A stretch of 64,000 nt of DNA, taken from the NCBI GenBank assembly GCA_018350325.1, contig JAEVLN010000006.1, positions 62,001-126,000 of the forward strand. The letters are read 5' to 3'. Position numbers and translations under genes: made by a program. The notes under the pieces were generated by a model. It worked only from the letters and a program-made list of their open reading frames with translations, was not told the DNA's origin and did not search any database. Source of the stretch: Globodera rostochiensis (Eukaryota; Nematoda; Chromadorea; Rhabditida; Heteroderidae). Below, in pieces: positions 22,821 to 36,022 of this stretch (the first letter of the stretch is position 1; the number at the start of each line of letters is the position of its first letter).

Positions 22821-25800
22821 CTACTGACCCGAAAGCGGCATGTTCCAACTGTCGGCCACAAAAGAAGGCCATCCATTGCGCTGTTGTTGTTGCGATGGGG
22901 ACACATTTAGCAGGTTACGGCCGGCGCCGATCGGTTGCGAAGATGGGGCATTATTGCTGTTGTTTCCGACAGAAGCCGTTGAAGATGGTGCGCCGATCAC
23001 TCCCGCAGCCGGAGGGTGAATGACGCTTGCCGAACGCATTCCATCAATGACATTCCCACCACTGCCCCCAAATTCGCTGCCCAATGGACCGAACGATCGC
23101 CCCTGACCGAACAGCTCGCTTATGTTGTTCAGCTGGTCGCCCCAACCGCCACCCCACGTCTGAAACGAGCCGCTGCCGGCCACGCCAGAACCGCCAGCGT
23201 TGGTCTGCTGCTGTTGTAGCGGAACACTCGGCTGTCCGACCGGAGGCAACGGGTGCCCGACCACGTGGAATTGTTGTATTGGCGGGGGAGGGGCCGTGGC
23301 GTGGAATTGCGTGCCGCCCATCATCGAGGCTCCACTCAGCTGGGGAGAATGACGCTGACAGCCACTCATTTTCTGCTGTTGCATGGTCGTCGACGACGAA
23401 GACGCCAAGGGCACAGAAATTCCATTTTGATAATTTTGCGGACGGACGCCAATCGGCGCAATTGAGGCCAAATGGCCGGGCGGCTGGGCTTGAGGCGGAG
23501 GCTGAGAAAGCACCGCCACTGAACTTGGCTGACTTTGGAACTTGACCGGAGTAACATTGGCGGACGATGGGATGGACTGTCGCCCGGTTTGAGCGGTAGC
23601 AGTTATGTTCGGATGCTTAAACTGGTATACATTTGCTTAAATCTTTCAGCTATAGACTTTATTAGAAATTAACATATTGTAACGAAACACTGGAGAGCAG
23701 CTTTACCCTACCTACAAGTAAAAGAATAAGCAAACGTTTGCTCCCCAATGGGGAATTTATGGCAATTCGCACCTGGCCAAGCGCTGCGCCGGGATGGCCA
23801 TGCTGCTGCGGTGCGGAGGCACTGATGTGGGAGCGACCCGGCGGAGTGATCACTTTTCGGTCCAAAGGCAGTGGCGAGGGAGGCATCGGCTGCTGAATGG
23901 CACCATTGCTGGGCTGTTGCTTCAAATATGAGAAATAGCCGAATTTCAATGCGAGAATTACCTGATTGACTAATGAAGATGACGGGACGGGCTGAATGGG
24001 CGGCAATGACATGATTTTTGGGCCCGGCGGCGGTTTCGGCACTTGAATTTTTGGCAGCTGTGAAAGTTGTTTTCCGTTCTTTATTGATTGGATGTGGCCC
24101 GTAAAATCATTTTTGGCTTGCACAATCAATGCTGTAACTTCCTCGCGCTTGTTCTCCCATTCTCCAATGTTTTTCTTTATGACCTCCAGGTCCGACGAGG
24201 ACGACTTCCTGAAAGATTTATGTCTTTTGTTAGTATTTGGATGTACAGTTTAAATTAATTGCCTTTTTTGTCTCTGCTCTTCTAAAAGCTTAATCTGCTG
24301 TGAGCAATCGTCCTTGGCACGCTCCAACACCCGCAGGCCATCGTCCAACTTATGCTCCAGCAAATTCACTTCCGACCGTTTCACACGCTCCTGCAGATTA
24401 GAGATGGTCTGAGAACTGTTCTTTCGTTCCTGTTTAAGGAAATACCCATCCAATGTATAATTCCATTTCCTATTTTCTCACATTGGCCAATTGCTGCTCG
24501 CTTTTCTTGAGCGTCTGTGCCTTCTCCTCCAGCTGAGTGGTCAGTTTCTGCACTTCGGCGTACCTTCCGTTCAATTCTATGCTCAGATGCTTCTTCGAAT
24601 CGGCCAGCGATTGCGTGTCCCTTTTGTATTTGGCTTGCTCATCACTCAGCTGACGCTGCACTTGCGCCAATTCTTTCTTCATCGTGTCCATCTTCTCATG
24701 CAACTCATTGTTTTCAGTGGCCAATTGACTAAAACTTTAAAACCAATTTAATTCAAAATTTAACAACTAAAAAAACGTACGCTTCAGATTTTGCCTTCTT
24801 CTCTAATTTCTTTATTTCGTTTTTACGCTCCTTCAACTGTTGAATCAGCTTTTCGTACTTTCCGTTGAGCGTTTGCAGGTCTTTGTGCAACTGCGACAGT
24901 TGTTCCGCTGACTTCTTCTCATTTGTAGTCATCTTCAAATGTTCGCTCTTCGAAGCTTTCAATTTATCCTCCAGAGTCTTGGTTTTCAGCTCAATCCGGT
25001 CCACAATGTCAGCAATGCTTCAGTTTTTTACATCAGTACACTTCACTTCTAGCCAAATTCCTAAATTCCTACCTGGCCTGATGCATTTGGTACATGATGG
25101 AGTTAAGTCTTGTGGCCAGAACCATTTCCGTCTGTTTCAACTCCTTCAGCAGCATATAATCGTGGGGGTCGTCCTCGAGGAACAGACGCTGAATGTTGGA
25201 GAAGTCATGCGAAGGTGGCTCTCTGTTCAACTCCACGTCTATAAATCCAAGTACTTGTGATATAACCAAAACAATTTTAAAAGCACCTCTTCCGGAAATC
25301 TCACTCACACTGACAACTGAAACGGTATCTTCCGGGTTGGTAAAGTTTTCATCGTCGGCACTCAGAGAAAGAAGACGTTCAATGCTAGTTCGCAAATCAC
25401 GACTTAAGTAAATTCCAGTCATAAATGTTTGAGGATGAAAAAATACAAATTTGGGTGAGACTCCAATGTTTCCACGAATTCTGCCACCTTCTGTTGTATC
25501 GTTCGAGCATTGAGACAATTCAATTGAATCACACCCAAAGCAGCGGCTTCATTAAATTGCATCTAAAACAAAAGTTTCAATTTTCTTTTTTTTTCTCGCG
25601 TTTCAGGTGATTTGGAACCCCAATTTAGTAAAGTCAAAATTGACCAATCGAACCTCCTGCTCAGTAGTTCCTGAAGAAGCTGTGGCCGCGTAGAGTTGCT
25701 GTTGCTGCGTCTCAATGACCGAATAGTTCGCCGCCGCCGTCCCCGCTGCTTTGTTGTCTCCCGCATGATCATAGTTCAATTTGAGCACATTTCTGGCACT

Positions 25801-28800
25801 GTAGCGGAACCATTCTTCAATGTACTGCCGCGAAAAAATGTTCGCTCCTTGATTCGGATCCGTCGAATTTGTTTCAGTTGGAAACTGTAGCTAAACACAT
25901 AAGATAAATAATTATTGTAAGATCAAAAAGCTCGGCACCTTGCTCAAATCCAAATCAGCTAACGCACTCAAGTTCTCCACAATCCCCGGAGTGCCGATGA
26001 ATGGTTTCGCAGCAGCCGCAAAGATTTCCATGCGCGGATCGCTCAAATCCAACCCGCCAATGGCATTCATCGCCTGGGAGGCATCCGTTTGCAGTCGACC
26101 GCTCGCCACTTTAGGCATAAACTGCGGCAGCTGTTGCTGAAGAATGTTCTGCTGGTGTTGTGCCGTAAAGGTCTGCTGATGTTGTTGCACACTCTTTTTC
26201 GCGGCCGCCTTTTTCCGACGCGCTGGCGGCAGTGTGGAGACGTTTATGGACGCGTGCATTTGGTTCTGCTGCTGTTGGGCAGCAGCTGCAGCAGCAAATG
26301 CCGCCTGATTGTTCAGCACGTTCATGTAATCCTCCGCTGTGGGTTGACCGTGGCCAACCAAATGCTGCTGTTGTTGGATCTGCTGCATCATCCGAAAGGT
26401 GGCATCATCCGCGTGAACTTTAAAAATAAATATTCGCAAACAAATCCGTGCCAAAATAAAACCTTCGGCCGGCACTCGTCGCGCGAATTCAGTCTGACAC
26501 CCCGACTCGGACGTTTCACGCTTCTCAATTTGGAAATGACCTTCCTTCAGGCAGGACTCGCAAATTTTATTTCGAATGACTTTGCTCAGGCACTTCTCAC
26601 GGTCACTTTCGCGTTCGATCGAAGTAAAAGCCAACGCCTTGACCAACGCATTCTTAAGCATCAATTGCGCTTAATTGGATATCTGATTGAAATAAAGACT
26701 ACTTACATCCGCCTCTTTGGGATCAATTTTCATCAATTCTTCCAAAAACGGATCGTGTTTTTCAAAAGGCGAAGCAATCATTTCCAACTTTGCAATTTGG
26801 TCCTTCAAACGCGATGGGCTTTTACCTCCTTCAGAGAGCTGCAAAAAAAAAAAGCAATTATTTTAACAAAACAAGCCCAATTGGGGAAGAACAACATTCT
26901 GCAGTTCAATCTGTTTTTAACAGAGTAGTAAAAAAGACTCAATTGTATGTTATAAGCAAATCTAAATACAAAACATAAAATAGAATTTCGATTAAGCCTA
27001 TTGGAATTCGAGTTATAAATTTGTACAATTTGAACGTACATGACAAAGAAAGTGCTTAATCTGGTTGGGCAGCAACACTTCCTCCTCAATGTAGCGGTCC
27101 TTCATGAAGTCAAAATCATCTGAATTGAGTAGGGTCCCGTTGAAATGTCCGAGCGCGACCAAAGCCTTGCTGCTCAAATAACCTTTGCACTTTGTACCTG
27201 CAGCGCAGAGCATCTCCGTGGACGATGCTGACTTATAAAGACGTTTCTTTTTGTAGTGCTGCTGATGCTCATTGTCATCTTTAGTGAAAAATACACTGTT
27301 GTTGGCCGTTGTGCCGGTGGTCGATGTAGACACAAGCGACGTCTTCTGAATTTGAGGCTCAATCGGCCTTGAATTTTTGGTGGGCTTGAGCAGAGGCTGA
27401 TCGCTTTGCTGGTCGATGGTCGATTTCTGCTGCGTGGTGTAAGGTGGCGTCCCCGCTCTTTGGTTCTGTTGCTGCCTGTCCACCCCCGTCCCGTTGTTGT
27501 TACTGACGTTGTTGTTGCCAGTTGTTACCGTCTCCTTATCCTTTGTGCTGGTTGATTTGTTTTTCGTCGTTTTGGAATTGTTACTCCGAGTCGTCGTACC
27601 CAATGCTTGCCGCAACGCATTGAGGTTGGTCGCCGAATCATCTTCGATTTTGCCCCCGTCTCCCCCTGAAAACAGTCCAATAAATTAAAACCATGACGGT
27701 CCGACCTTTTTCAATTCGCTGGATCGACTGCTTCAGCTTCATCTCGATCAGATGCGCTTTCTGAGCCTCCAATTCCGTCTTGCATTGAGGGTCTTTGTCC
27801 TTGCAGAACTTTAGTGCCTGTGTGTTGCACTCAATCGCCTTGTCAATTAGACCTCGGTGGCATTGCAAATCCGCTAATCGCTTGTAGTCCTGAATCTTCT
27901 TCTGGAACTCTTTGTGAGTCCTGAACAGCTAATATTTAAAAATCAAATTATATGTATTTTTACAGTATGTTTCTCGGCGGATCCGCCTTCACCGAAACCT
28001 CCAAAGTGACTTTGTCTTCTTTGATGTAACCTTGAGCCTCGTCCAATATGTCCTTAAAAAGTTAAATTGCAATAATTCGTTAAAAAGGAGAAACTTACCG
28101 CCCATGTCATAAAACATGAATATCCCCAATCGTTCTCTTTCGCAGTGTAGACATGATTAGTCTTCCGGGTGAAATTTGGAACCCCCGGTTTTTGGGAAAT
28201 AAGCCTCAACTCCGCCGATGCTTGGCAAGACCAAGACCTTTAATGGACAATGAAAAAAATTAAAAGAAATATTAAATTTACTCGGAATATGCGTCAGGAC
28301 AACATTGAAGAAAAAAGCCAAGACACTTTTGGGTACCCTTTTTCTGGACGACATGCTGTCGCGGCATAACCATTATACGCCTAAACGAGGAGAGAAAATT
28401 ATTAAAGTTTTCATCTAATTTTGTTTCCATGCTTACCAAGGCACGCCCTGAATGTATTTGCAGGGTCCCCTGACGGTATCGGACATATGCCGGAAATTTT
28501 GAATGACGAGTTGCAGCATTCCGTCCGATGACGTTGAGCTGGTCGCGTCCGCCGCATTGACACTCATCGCGGCAGAAGCGGTCGTTGTGGGGACAGTCGC
28601 GGACAAAGAGGGAATTGAAAGTTGATGGGTTTGCTGCAGAGACGAAGGCACTTCCGAAACTGCGCCACCAGCGTTGAAAAGAAATGGAGGATGTCCCATC
28701 ATCATAGTCGGATCCTCGCCGAGCGCCCGCAGAAATTTCAGTGGCGGAAACTCTTCGTTGTAATCCGTCTGAACTCCGATGGAAGACCGCTGTCTAAACC

Positions 28801-29135
28801 TAAGAACAAAAGATTGGACTGTAAACCCAACTCGAATCTGTAAAGATTCATCTTTCGGCAGCTTAGACTAACAATTCAGAATGTAGCATCAGTTGAGAAA
28901 GAGCATCCTCGTCACATTGGTCGCTCTCATCGTCTAAACAGTGCATAGATATTCAGGTCCTCAGAATAAATTCCAAAACCCAACCTCGTTCTGGACTAGA
29001 ATTGTAGCAGTCCAGGTTAAACGATTTGTGGGGGGACGCTTGGTTTTCCTCTCCAGTCGTTCTAGTCCTCAACGAAGCGTTGGACAAGGAGTTGCTACCT
29101 CCGGGCGACGTTTCCCCAGAGTGGGATGTCATCAT
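22821..29135 (-). CDS. MATH-domain, coiled-coil, Q-rich protein
   Basis: Multi-exon gene with stop at 22821-22823. The first exon starts at 29135 with MMTSHSGETSPGG and splices (GT-AG) to an exon encoding DDESDQCDED. The N-terminal part is a MATH/TRAF-like domain encoded over about 28000-28850: FRHMSDTVRGPCKYIQG, WRIMVMPR, GFFLQCC, SWSCQASAELR, ENDWGYSCFMTW, DKVTLEVSVKAD. These blocks closely follow the substrate-binding MATH domain of USP7, yet no Cys/His protease boxes follow. Downstream come a helical segment rich in Lys/Glu (about 27720-27900), an Asn/Thr/Gln-rich linker, a conserved-looking block ending IKHFLCH (about 27050-27240), poly-Gln/Ala regions (26050-26400), long heptad coiled coils (about 24260-25010) and a Pro/Gln-rich tail. 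Likely a scaffold or adaptor; no catalytic site seen. The exact joins of the middle exons were not all resolved. Confidence 0.85.
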
Positions 29136-30281
29136 TAGTGGCGTTTTCGTGTTTCCGCAAGCTCAAAATTGCAAAATTCTCTACTGACTAGCAAACTTCC
29201 TGAGCACTAGCGTTTATTCCTGAATTTGGATTAATGTTGACTTGAAGTAAAAAAAAATATGGAAACAAAGAAAATCCAACTAATCATTGGAAACCAAAGT
29301 GTACAAATCAACCAAGCGTTATATAATCCAGTTACTGTCCCTTTCCTGTACGAATGTGTTTGTTGTTGTACATGTGAAAATCCATTTAACGTCCAGTGAA
29401 CACTGGCAATGTCCATCTTCGAGAAAGAATCGCCGGCCCCAGCAACCCCATCCCCTTTCTCCCTCAACAAATTCGCCAACCAACCAGTCCAATCTGACGC
29501 ACGCGTCAGCGATTCTCTGACCAAAGCATTTGCAATCTATCCCGTCTCTTTTTCCCTACGAATATCCCTTCCCGTTTTCTTTCTTTCCTTTACGTGTACT
29601 TGTTTCCTCCTATTACTCTCGCAATCGCACCGGAAGAGCTAAAACAGAGAAAAAGAAAGGCCGATAAAAAGAGAATCGTCCCAATGAAACGACAGACAAC
29701 AGACAAAAGGATTATAGTGAAATCGATTGGCCCTACGGTAGGCGGCCTTTTGAAAGAGATGTTCACGAATTTTGCTAGACAAAAACAGAGCATAAAAACA
29801 CCACGGCTCATAATGTAAGAACGATCGCGAACAGCGCATGTATAAAGGTCGGCCGTGAAAATAATCTTTTTACAAAGCATTTGCTGGAGGGGCGCGGACG
29901 CCAGCTGACTGACAAAGACGGCGGGAGAGGGGGAGGGGTTCCACCCACTTCTGCGATAGCACCCTGGCAGACCATACAAGTACAAATAATAAACTCTCTT
30001 GCCAACATTAAAGCAGATGTTCGACAACTTTCTCCTCCCCATATACAATCACAACGATATTTACAATACAGTTCGGGTTCAGATGCTGTAACATTTTACC
30101 GATAATATTTACGGTTCAGATGCTGTAACATTTTACCGGATAATATTTATTGTTCCGTTGACTGGCTTATGATTAGCAAGTCTTGAGGTTGTGAAGAAAA
30201 AAAGATAAATAATTGTAGGATACCCGTGTAATCAAATAAGTATTAGATAAAATATATGAAAAAATAAAAATGCTCTATTGA
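29136..30281. other. Intergenic region, no supported gene; 37-bp duplication at about 30075-30152
   Basis: The sequence GGTTCAGATGCTGTAACATT with its flanks occurs twice in tandem near 30075-30152. Short open frames on both strands at 29231-29840 have no family resemblance; part may be the 5' region of the MATH gene. Confidence 0.45.
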
Positions 30282-33200
30282 TCAATCAATTGGCAATTGT
30301 TTTAGGAATAATTTTTTGTCTTTAATGCCATCCTTCGAAACGCACATCACAGTATCGGCAATCTAAATATTAATTTTTAATTGTTTATCTTAAAATTTAA
30401 TGGAAAAGCCCCCCTCCAACGTAACCGGGGGAGGGGGGGAATCCCTCCCCCCAAAATGAAATTTGACAAAAAAAACAAGAGGGGGGACCCTTTTGTTTTT
30501 TACTTTTACAATTTTTTGGCCAATTTCTTAATGCAATAAAAAGCAAAAGAAAATGAATAGACTTTCACCCCCAAAATTTGTTCTGGTTACGTCCCTGCCT
30601 GCCCCCAATACTTAATTATATGCACTGAAATTGGGCAGAAAAATATTTACCTTATTTAACCAAATTTTGTCCCCCAAACACTTTTCAATGAGTTCGTCAG
30701 CTGAAAGATCAGCGTACTTGGCACTCACTTGCTCAAGCTGTAAAAGTGGTTTCATTGAATACTCGGGGAATAAATGAAGGTTTTGCCTTTTCTTCTGCAT
30801 TTTTGAGAACGTAGAAGCACAGATGGTACGCTTTGTGATAAGAAAGAGCGTAAAGTTCGCACTGGGCGCAAACATAAAAGTCCGTTGCGAGATTGGACGG
30901 AGAGATTGCACCAATTCCCGAAGCCGTAAACGACGACAAAGTCTCGTAATCGTATTGCTCTTCAAGAGAAAATAACTGAATGGCACTTTCGACTTCTTGA
31001 TCACAAGATGAGCACGCCTTAAACATAATGAACATTCCAAAGTTCCCTTTTTTATAACCTGACACCGTTCACTGCAATTGTCATCGGAGCGCTTAACTGC
31101 GTTTATACGCGGGTAAAGTTGAAGACAATCGACGAATTTGCTGGACCAAAAGGGCGCTTCCATTCGTATATTTTTGATACAGCGATTGATTCTCGACTCG
31201 ATTTCGTTTAAAGCGTAAAGGTAACCAAAATCTGACAAAAGAGCGAATGAGAATTCCTTCTGCTTTTGTACCATTACCGTCGTTCTGTCGAATATGCTGT
31301 ATAAACTGAAGTGAAACGGCGTGTTTCAACATCAGTTTCACAAAAGTATTCAGATGCCCATCAAATTGCTCGTCATTTGAGCCCAAATGGCCTTCCTCAA
31401 AATCGACACTCAAAGTCCTATGTTCTGAAATAATTAGTTGCTGATTATTTCCGAAAAAAACAGCCAACCAAGTCCTTCTTCGCCATCTGCAAAAAAGTTG
31501 GTTGCTGGGAACAAATCTTGCAGCGGAAAAGTCGGACAAACGACGTTTTCAGACCGGCTTTGTTTAATGTACTCAACTAAGCAAGAATATAATCAACCAC
31601 AATTAGAGACAACCAAAAGAACCTCTGATAGCTATGTAATCGTCAACATAATGTTCACACCATCCGGAATACTAAATTGATTTGATTAAGTTTATCCATT
31701 ACTTGTGAGGAATTACCGTAGAACTATTTTGGTAGCACGTCACTCCATCCAAAACGACGGGCAAATATTTCTGCAATAAATTTTGGTTGTCAATGCGCCA
31801 AAGAGCGCAGTCAGCTGCGAAAAGGTCTTCTTTAGGCAACAAAAAGGTTCCCCTCCTCGGCCGTTCGGTCGGCCGTTCAAACAAATGAAGTCGTGTGAAG
31901 AATTCCGCATTTTCAGGTTCATTCCGCGATGGTGGAGAAACATTCTGAAACTGCAGGATATTAACCATAAATGATAAAATGGCTCAAAACAATATAAACC
32001 ATTCAAAGTTTGAATGCTCTCAAATCAACTTTTATATAAAATATATTGAGATTTTCTATAACATACAGATTGTTGCTGTTCCGGAACATCAAAATTGGAC
32101 TGCTGCATTGGAACACTGCAGGATAATACAAGAACACTAAATAATGTGAACTAAACGTTAGTGTCCGCCTCCGGCCCAACCTCTCATCGGCTTCTGTTGA
32201 GTGCCTCCGACGTTTGTGATGCCATTTCTTGTGCCTTTTCTCTTTGTGTCGCTTATCCTTTTGCTTCGTCCCATGGAATTCCATCGTTTCTGACCAATCA
32301 ACGTCTTTGTTCTTCTTTTTTCGCTTCTTCTCTTTGTGACTGGAGTGTTTGGGCTTGAGCGTCACGTGGTCATCATTTGCAGAATTTTCTTTTTTAGGGA
32401 GTCGGATGATCAGTTTGGGCAGTAAAGGGGTGGTGGATGCGTTTGGACTTAAGAATCGATAAAACGAAAAACAAAGGGTTAATAATTACCAGACATCTTC
32501 ATTTGAATTGCCATTTCGCAATGTGCAGGTCGGGATTGGGATATCCGTAAGAACGGAATGATCGTCAGTTGCGAGCTCTGAAGATACGAAGCATGCTCGT
32601 GTCGCCTTCCGTTTTGCCCGCTCAGCCAAGATCGAATACACTGAATAAAAATGAATGTAAAGCAAACATTTTGATTAATCAATTCATGAAGATTGGACTC
32701 TCACGTCACAAAATGTTCATAATTTACCGGCATTAATTTTTTCGACAGCTTTTTCATGTGGCACTTCTTCAGAGGACGAATGGAGTTTAGTGTATTTGCG
32801 TTTTGTCTAAATTAGAGTGAAGAGAAAACAATAAAAGCCACGAAATGCATACTTTGGTCTGATGATCCTCCTCTTTTGCCAGTTTGTGTTCACGTCCTTG
32901 CGACAAACATATGGCGCCATGCAGCACTTCCGACAAAGAGCAGGAAGCAATTGGCAGTTCGTCCTCCTCAAACGAATATGCGTCGTCAATTCGTTTTTGG
33001 TCTGAGTTTAAAGCTGTAACAACAAAAAACTCCAAATGCGTACGCTGATTACCGTCTAATTGTGGTTGATCCAATGAACAGTTCTTATTGAGTGAGTAAG
33101 CACTGAGTTTGTAAACCGGCACTTTGCTCGTATCCCTTCGTGTCAATGAAACTTTGTTCCGAGAAAACTGTTGTATCGCTGTTTCGCATTTGATTTCCTT

Positions 33201-34949
33201 CGGTATAAATACTAAATTGCCTTCAGCTGCTGATCGACGCTCTGGATTTTCTGTTAAAATGATTCAGAATGACATCCGACTGATATTTGCTACTACCAAA
33301 GGATAAGAGTCACCCCCGGACAGATCGGACGGTCTGATTCAGACCTACCTTTAACTGACTTGCTGATCTCTACATGGTTAGAGACGCAATGGTTCACAAG
33401 TACATTAGACGCATGCTTTAAATTGTCAATGGGTGGTTCTGAGTGTTTAGTCTCATTGTCAGCTCCAACACTCAAAAGTTGTGCAATTTCAGTTGGACTT
33501 TCTGGTGGCGTAAACTAGGGTAGGACGTTAGATATTACCATTTTAGAAAGTAATGCATTTATACTAACCTGAGGTAATTCAAAAATGGGAGGACCCGACA
33601 AAAAATTTGACTTAGAAATTGATTCTTTTTTATTTGATCGTGTGAATTCTTTTGCCGGTGGTTGGGTTCCAGTACCACAGCTATTTTGACTTGCAACCAA
33701 TGAGACCTGAACAAGCTAATTTATGATTTCATCGATTAATATATTTATAAGCCAACCAATCTGTCCAATTCAATATCCGCACTTGCTAACTCGTCAGTAC
33801 GATAATGAAGTGGTGGCTGATTGTTGTTGTCCCCAGTGGTTTTTTCCAATTCTATTGATGCAAAAAAAGGTATTCGGTGAGATTGCGTTGCTTGAAGCGA
33901 GGTTGACGGTTTTTCCATGAAAAAATCTTCAAAATCATGCAAATCGAGTTCTGACAGTTCTTCCATAGACGAGGGGACCGCTGGATTAGCTCGATAGTTA
34001 GAGCATTCAGCACTTTTGCTAGCCTTTAAAGAAGTAAATTCCACAGTTACAAAGTTTTGATAACCGATTGGCCTTCTGCTGACGACTGTGCGATTGTTTG
34101 GCTTTGTGTGGAGTGTCCACCTCCAGTGGGCTGTGGGGTGTGCGAACTGCTAGCGGTTGATTGTGAATAACTTCTCAAAGTTTGCTGTTGGAACCCAACA
34201 GCACCTTGCGGAGACTGAATGCTGTTCTTCAGACTTTCATTGGACGGTGATCCAATTTTCGCTTCATTTTGTTGTTGAAAATCACCATTTAAATTGGAAA
34301 ACCCAACGGATGCGGAGCTCAAATGCCCAAAAGACGGTAAATTTTGCATGGCATTGAGAGATGCCGCTGCATTGAAAGCGACAGCAGCGGCTGCCGCCTG
34401 TTTAATGTTGGAATCCATCCATGATAAATTGCTGTTCCGATATATTTCACTAAAAATGTGAGTGCTTTAAGTCAAAATACCATAAAAAATGTCAAAATAC
34501 GACCTTGAATTAAGAGAAGATTGGAACATACCATACATTGGCAGCAAGGATAGCTTGGCCTAAATTAATGATTGTTTGTTTAAGAAATTGTTTCAAAACT
34601 GCATAATTTTGTCTTTCGTATGGGGGCGCATCTGGATTGTTATAATTTATGATGAAAGAAAACTACTCAAAATAAGAAGACGAATCTGTAGGGAGGACTT
34701 CTAATATAAACCCACTTGATCAAGCCATGCAGAGGAGCTACTTGTGCCAACTGCATTTGAAGAGCAATAATTTGTGCTAGTGCTTTGGTCCGATAAAGAC
34801 ACTTGGAAAGAGGGGTACGATGTCGTTTCATTGTAAAGCCCATTTGTTGGCGCTACTGAAGATTCGCTGTTTCTTGTAGCCAAATGTCGTAAAGTGGAGA
34901 ATAAAAGGTCGTTATTGCCAGTTGGGTTGCTCAAAGCACCTTGAAACAT
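30282..34949 (-). CDS. Probable DUF4211 protein (QSER1/PRR12-like C-terminus)
   Basis: Large multi-exon gene. The putative start is ATG at 34949 (MFQGALSNPTGNND), followed by Ser/Asn/Gln-rich low-complexity exons, a basic Lys/His-rich stretch (about 32170-32370, KHSSHKEKKRKKKNKD) and a conserved C-terminal region. Key blocks: RGTFLLPKEDL, ALWRIDNQNLLQKY, LKHAVSLQFIQH, NEIESRINRCI, CSSCDQEVESAIQLF, QYDYETL and YHKAYHLCFYVLKNAEE. The order (LWR.D..NLLQK, CxxC, Y...TL, H.AYH) fits what I recall of DUF4211, found in QSER1, PRR12 and CCDC82; this is recognition by eye, not a search. Exon coding ...DKIWLNK ends at 30651 in phase 0, and a terminal exon 30282-30362 (IADTVMCVSKDGIKDKK) joins in phase; this last exon is inferred. 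The intron between them contains a mobile-element remnant. Confidence 0.7.
30395..30605. mobile_element. Degraded relative of the CAGGGGCGTAGCC family
   Basis: Within the inferred last intron (30363-30650) of the DUF4211-type gene. It contains the family interior (AAAACAAGAGGGGGGACCC, TTTTTGGCCAATTTCTTAA) and an end-like GGTTACGTCCCTG. No clean target duplication is visible. Confidence 0.55.
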
Positions 34950-34955
34950 ATAACT

Positions 34956-35348
34956 CAGGGGCGTAGCCAGGAAAAATTTTCGGGGGCGGGGGAACTCTTT
35001 TCTTAGGGGTGCATTTTTGGTTTTTTAAAATCGATTCTTTGGGGTGTATTTTTTCCTTTTTATTGCATTTTTGTTAAGGAATTTTTCCAAAAAATGTTCG
35101 ATTTTATGGGGTGTTTTTTCAAAAACGCAAATTTTTTTTGCGAATTTTTACGGAAGGGGTCGGCGGTGCCGATAGGCGCCGCCGGAGAAAATTTTTTTTG
35201 ATTTTGATGACAATTTGTTAAGAAAATTGGCCAAAAAATTGTAAAAGTGAAAAACAAAAGGGTCCCCCTATGGTTTTTTTTTCTTCAAATTTCATTTCGG
35301 GGGGGGGGAATTCCCCCCCCCCCCACCCCCCCTCTGGCTACGCCACTG
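34956..35348. mobile_element. hAT-like MITE with 8-bp duplication, 393 bp
   Basis: The ends are inverted repeats: CAGGGGCGTAGCCAG at the left and CTGGCTACGCCACTG at the right. It is flanked by exact copies of ATATAACT (34948-34955 and 35349-35356). The 8-bp duplication and CAG.GGCGTAGC ends fit hAT. The interior has CGGCGGTGCCGATAGGCGCC and G/C runs; no transposase. It lies 6 bp upstream (in gene sense) of the putative ATG at 34949. Confidence 0.93.
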
Positions 35349-36022
35349 ATATAACTTGATGGTAATAGTTACTAGTATGCACGAGATCTCGATCTCGAGT
35401 ATCGTCTCGAGAAAAGTCTCGAGTTTTTTTAATTGATTTAATTTTTAGCACTAATTTATCAAAAATATGTAAAAAAGGAAAAAATGGAGTTTATGGGTAA
35501 CCCGGGTTAAGCGTTAACTCGGGTTAAGCCCCAAAGACGAGCAAAGGAACTTTTAACTAGTTAACCCGGGTTAAGGCCTTTAACCCCAAGACGAGCAAAG
35601 GGCCCCAGGTACACCCCACTCCCGTCCTCGCAGCACTGCCATTACTGAACCAAAAATTCATTTTGAAGTCCTTTTTACGAGATTTAAATGAATTATTCGT
35701 GTTCAGCGCATCATTTTGTGAGGTAAGGCATTTTCAAATTTCACTGAATTTCTCTGGCGTAAGCATGAGATGAGGCCTTACCATTTGTGGAAACATTTTA
35801 CTGTAATTATCCATGTCAATAATGATAGCCTGTTTTCTCACTTGAATTAAATGCTTTCCTTTGTTAGTTCGTGCACTTTGATCAATTGTGCCAAAATGGG
35901 GTCTAAAAACGCAAAAACGGCGAAATAGGGATTTATTCTCAAAAAGGCCGAAATAGGGATTTATAGGGACTAAAAAGTCGTTAAAATTTTTTTGAAATGA
36001 ATGCTATTTCTTGGCGCATCCA

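Noticed and set aside
22821..29135. Calling this gene USP7/MATH-33
   Set aside because: Only the MATH domain matches; no ubiquitin-specific protease Cys or His boxes were seen and the rest is coiled coil and Q-rich.
29594..29818. 74-residue Lys-rich open frame on +
   Set aside because: No family resemblance; within a region of unrelated short frames on both strands.
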